Shown: positions 63,086 to 64,000 of the stretch, piece after piece
Layout of the letters: each line of letters starts with the position of its first letter
How positions within the stretch are numbered: the first letter of the stretch is position 1
Assembly: GCF_023101185.1 (NCBI RefSeq)
Contig: NZ_CP078077.1
Span: 2,447,630-2,511,629 of the forward strand
Source: Microbacterium galbinum
GTDB lineage: Bacteria > Actinomycetota > Actinomycetes > Actinomycetales > Microbacteriaceae
Length of the DNA: 64,000 bases
Direction of reading: 5' to 3'
Notes under the pieces: generated by a model
What the model saw: the letters and a program-made list of their open reading frames with translations, nothing else
Database searches by the model: none
Told to the model about the DNA's origin: nothing
Translations under genes and position numbers: made by a program

Positions 63086-63802
63086 GTGGTTAAGTGGTTC
63101 TGGCAGCGCGACGATGCGCCGCGACGCACTCTCGCCCTGCGCAGCCGGGGCGACCAGGGCGACGCGACCCGCGTGGACTTCGCCGACCTCGCGCCCGAGC
63201 TGCCCCGCTTCCTGGGCCAGGCCGCCTACCTGCAGCTGGGGTACTTCGAGACCCTCACCCGTCTCATCCGTGCCACGCCGGAGCTCGCCGAGAAGGAGGC
63301 GCTCTCCCGTGCGGCCGGCGCCGCTCTCACGAAGCATCGCGGCATCGTCGAGGTGATCGCCGAGCGCGGCGACGACCCCACGCAGCTGATGCTCCCGTTC
63401 CGCGAGAACCTCGATGCGTTCCGCCGCAAGACGATCGGTGCGCGACCGCGCGAGACGCTCCTCGCCGTGTACATCACGGCCGGGATGCTCGACGACTTCT
63501 ATCTCGCCCTCGCGTCCAGCTACGGCGAGACCGGGCGGCGGATCGCCGAGATACTGCGCGAGGACGACGCCCGCCACGAGATCGTCTCGATCATCCAGGA
63601 GACGATCGAGAGCGACGAGGAGTGGCGCTCACTGCTGTCGATGTGGGCGCGACGCCTGGTGGGTGACACGATCCTCGTCTGTCGCTCGGCGCTGAAGCCC
63701 GAGGTCTTCGTGGCACCGGACGACGAGCGCATCGAACCTGTGTACACCGAGCTGATGGGCGCGCACGCGCGTCGCATGGATGCGATGGGGCTCGCGTCCT
63801 AG
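63086..63802 (+). CDS. Ferritin-like fold protein (MiaE-like)
   Basis: 238 residues. A four-helix ferritin-like domain with candidate di-iron ligands ELPRFLGQAAYLQLGYFETLTRL, KHRGIVEVIAERG, and EDDARHEIVSIIQETIESDEEW. Related proteins are annotated as tRNA-(ms2io6A) hydroxylase-like in actinobacteria, although true activity is not proven. The GTG at 63086 has AGGGAG five bases upstream. Divergent from the helicase gene, a recurring pair in this group (recollection). Confidence 0.82.
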   Translation: MVKWFWQRDDAPRRTLALRSRGDQGDATRVDFADLAPELPRFLGQAAYLQLGYFETLTRLIRATPELAEKEALSRAAGAALTKHRGIVEVIAERGDDPTQLMLPFRENLDAFRRKTIGARPRETLLAVYITAGMLDDFYLALASSYGETGRRIAEILREDDARHEIVSIIQETIESDEEWRSLLSMWARRLVGDTILVCRSALKPEVFVAPDDERIEPVYTELMGAHARRMDAMGLAS

Positions 63803-63856
63803 ACGTGCGGACCTATCCAGACCTGCGGACCTATCTGGACGTGCGGACCTAGATGC
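63803..63856. repeat. Three tandem 18-bp repeats between convergent genes
   Basis: Units starting at 63803, 63821 and 63839 share the core GCGGACCTA with an A-C-(G/C)-T start. They fill the gap between two convergent stops. The third unit contains the stop codon of the minus-strand gene (63849-63851). Three copies only, and no spacer pattern, so not a CRISPR array. Confidence 0.75.
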
Positions 63857-64000
63857 CGAGGGCCGCGGTCTTCGCCGCGTCCGAGCGGCGTCGGGCGGCG
63901 ACCAGAGCGAGAGTCGCGACGACGGCGACCACGACACCGCCGAGGATGCTCGCCAGCCAGAGCCACACGTTGTCCTCGCCGAGACCGGCCCACTGCAGGC
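63849..64000 (-). CDS. Membrane protein, C-terminal fragment (cut by window edge)
   Basis: The last 49 residues of a minus-strand gene. One hydrophobic helix (VWLWLASILGGVVVAVVATLALV) is followed by a basic end (AARRRSDAAKTAALGI), an inside-positive topology. Could be the terminal anchor of a cell-surface or sortase-type protein, but no LPXTG is in view. Family not identifiable. Confidence 0.5.
   Translation of the reverse strand, partial: LQWAGLGEDNVWLWLASILGGVVVAVVATLALVAARRRSDAAKTAALGI

Noticed and set aside
63061..63093. Start of the ferritin-like protein at the GTG 63061
   Set aside because: That frame stops after ten codons and is not in frame with the gene; the GTG at 63086 has a ribosome site.
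63803..63856. Possible CRISPR-like repeat
   Set aside because: Units are contiguous with no unique spacers, there are only three, and no cas genes occur.

Overview
The window is a high-GC (about 70%), densely packed chromosomal segment. Its gene content and leaderless promoter style point to an actinobacterium of the Microbacteriaceae, most likely Microbacterium or a near relative (inference from gene content; no rRNA or other taxonomic marker is present). Every large stretch is housekeeping or transport. I see no phage, transposon, CRISPR array, tRNA or rRNA. The window starts inside an alpha/beta hydrolase gene and ends inside a gene for a small membrane protein.

Layout. 1-10 kb: an ABC-F ATPase, a LysR-type HTH mini-protein, a HesB-like protein without cysteines, a GNAT acetyltransferase, Dps, a DUF6328 membrane protein, an acyltransferase, an AhpD-like protein, a 49-residue cysteine-motif protein, a drug-efflux MFS protein and an ABC exporter. 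10-17.3 kb (minus strand): a complete de novo NAD operon, degenerate-Nudix regulator (NrtR-like)-nadA-nadB-nadC-cysteine desulfurase, with an inverted-repeat operator over its promoter, followed by a glycosyltransferase and an SDR. 17.3-33.7 kb (plus strand): two complete peptide-type ABC importers flanking gcvT-gcvH-gcvP, which has a tandem glycine riboswitch. This looks like a nutritional block linking peptide uptake to glycine catabolism. 33.7-42.2 kb: CPBP protease, TypA, a secreted lysozyme-like protein, glutaminase plus MFS, and a cupin regulator divergent from azlC-azlD.

42.2-56.3 kb is a conserved actinobacterial neighbourhood: ferredoxin, dapC, gltA, a DEAD-box helicase, divergent dapD/dapE, a PIG-V-like mannosyltransferase, a DUF3117 protein, an O-methyltransferase, tatB, mrp, DUF1003, a soluble PRC/MgtE-N/CBS protein and a GSP17M-like protein. 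It supplies lysine and diaminopimelate synthesis, TCA entry, Fe-S handling and Tat export. 56.3-64 kb: an alpha/beta hydrolase, aminopeptidase P, a membrane-anchored EEP phosphatase/nuclease, a PHP phosphoesterase, DUF817, a second DEAD-box helicase and a ferritin-like protein.

Regulation visible in the DNA: at least eleven genes have a TANNNT -10 box exactly six bases before the start codon, the mark of leaderless mRNAs. By contrast, glycine cleavage, NAD synthesis, the first peptide importer, azlCD and both helicases have longer controlled leaders or operators. The best candidates for new biology are a large palindrome covering the promoter of the first peptide importer, the 49-residue CSGGVCHFP protein, and the soluble MgtE-N/CBS protein coupled to DUF1003.
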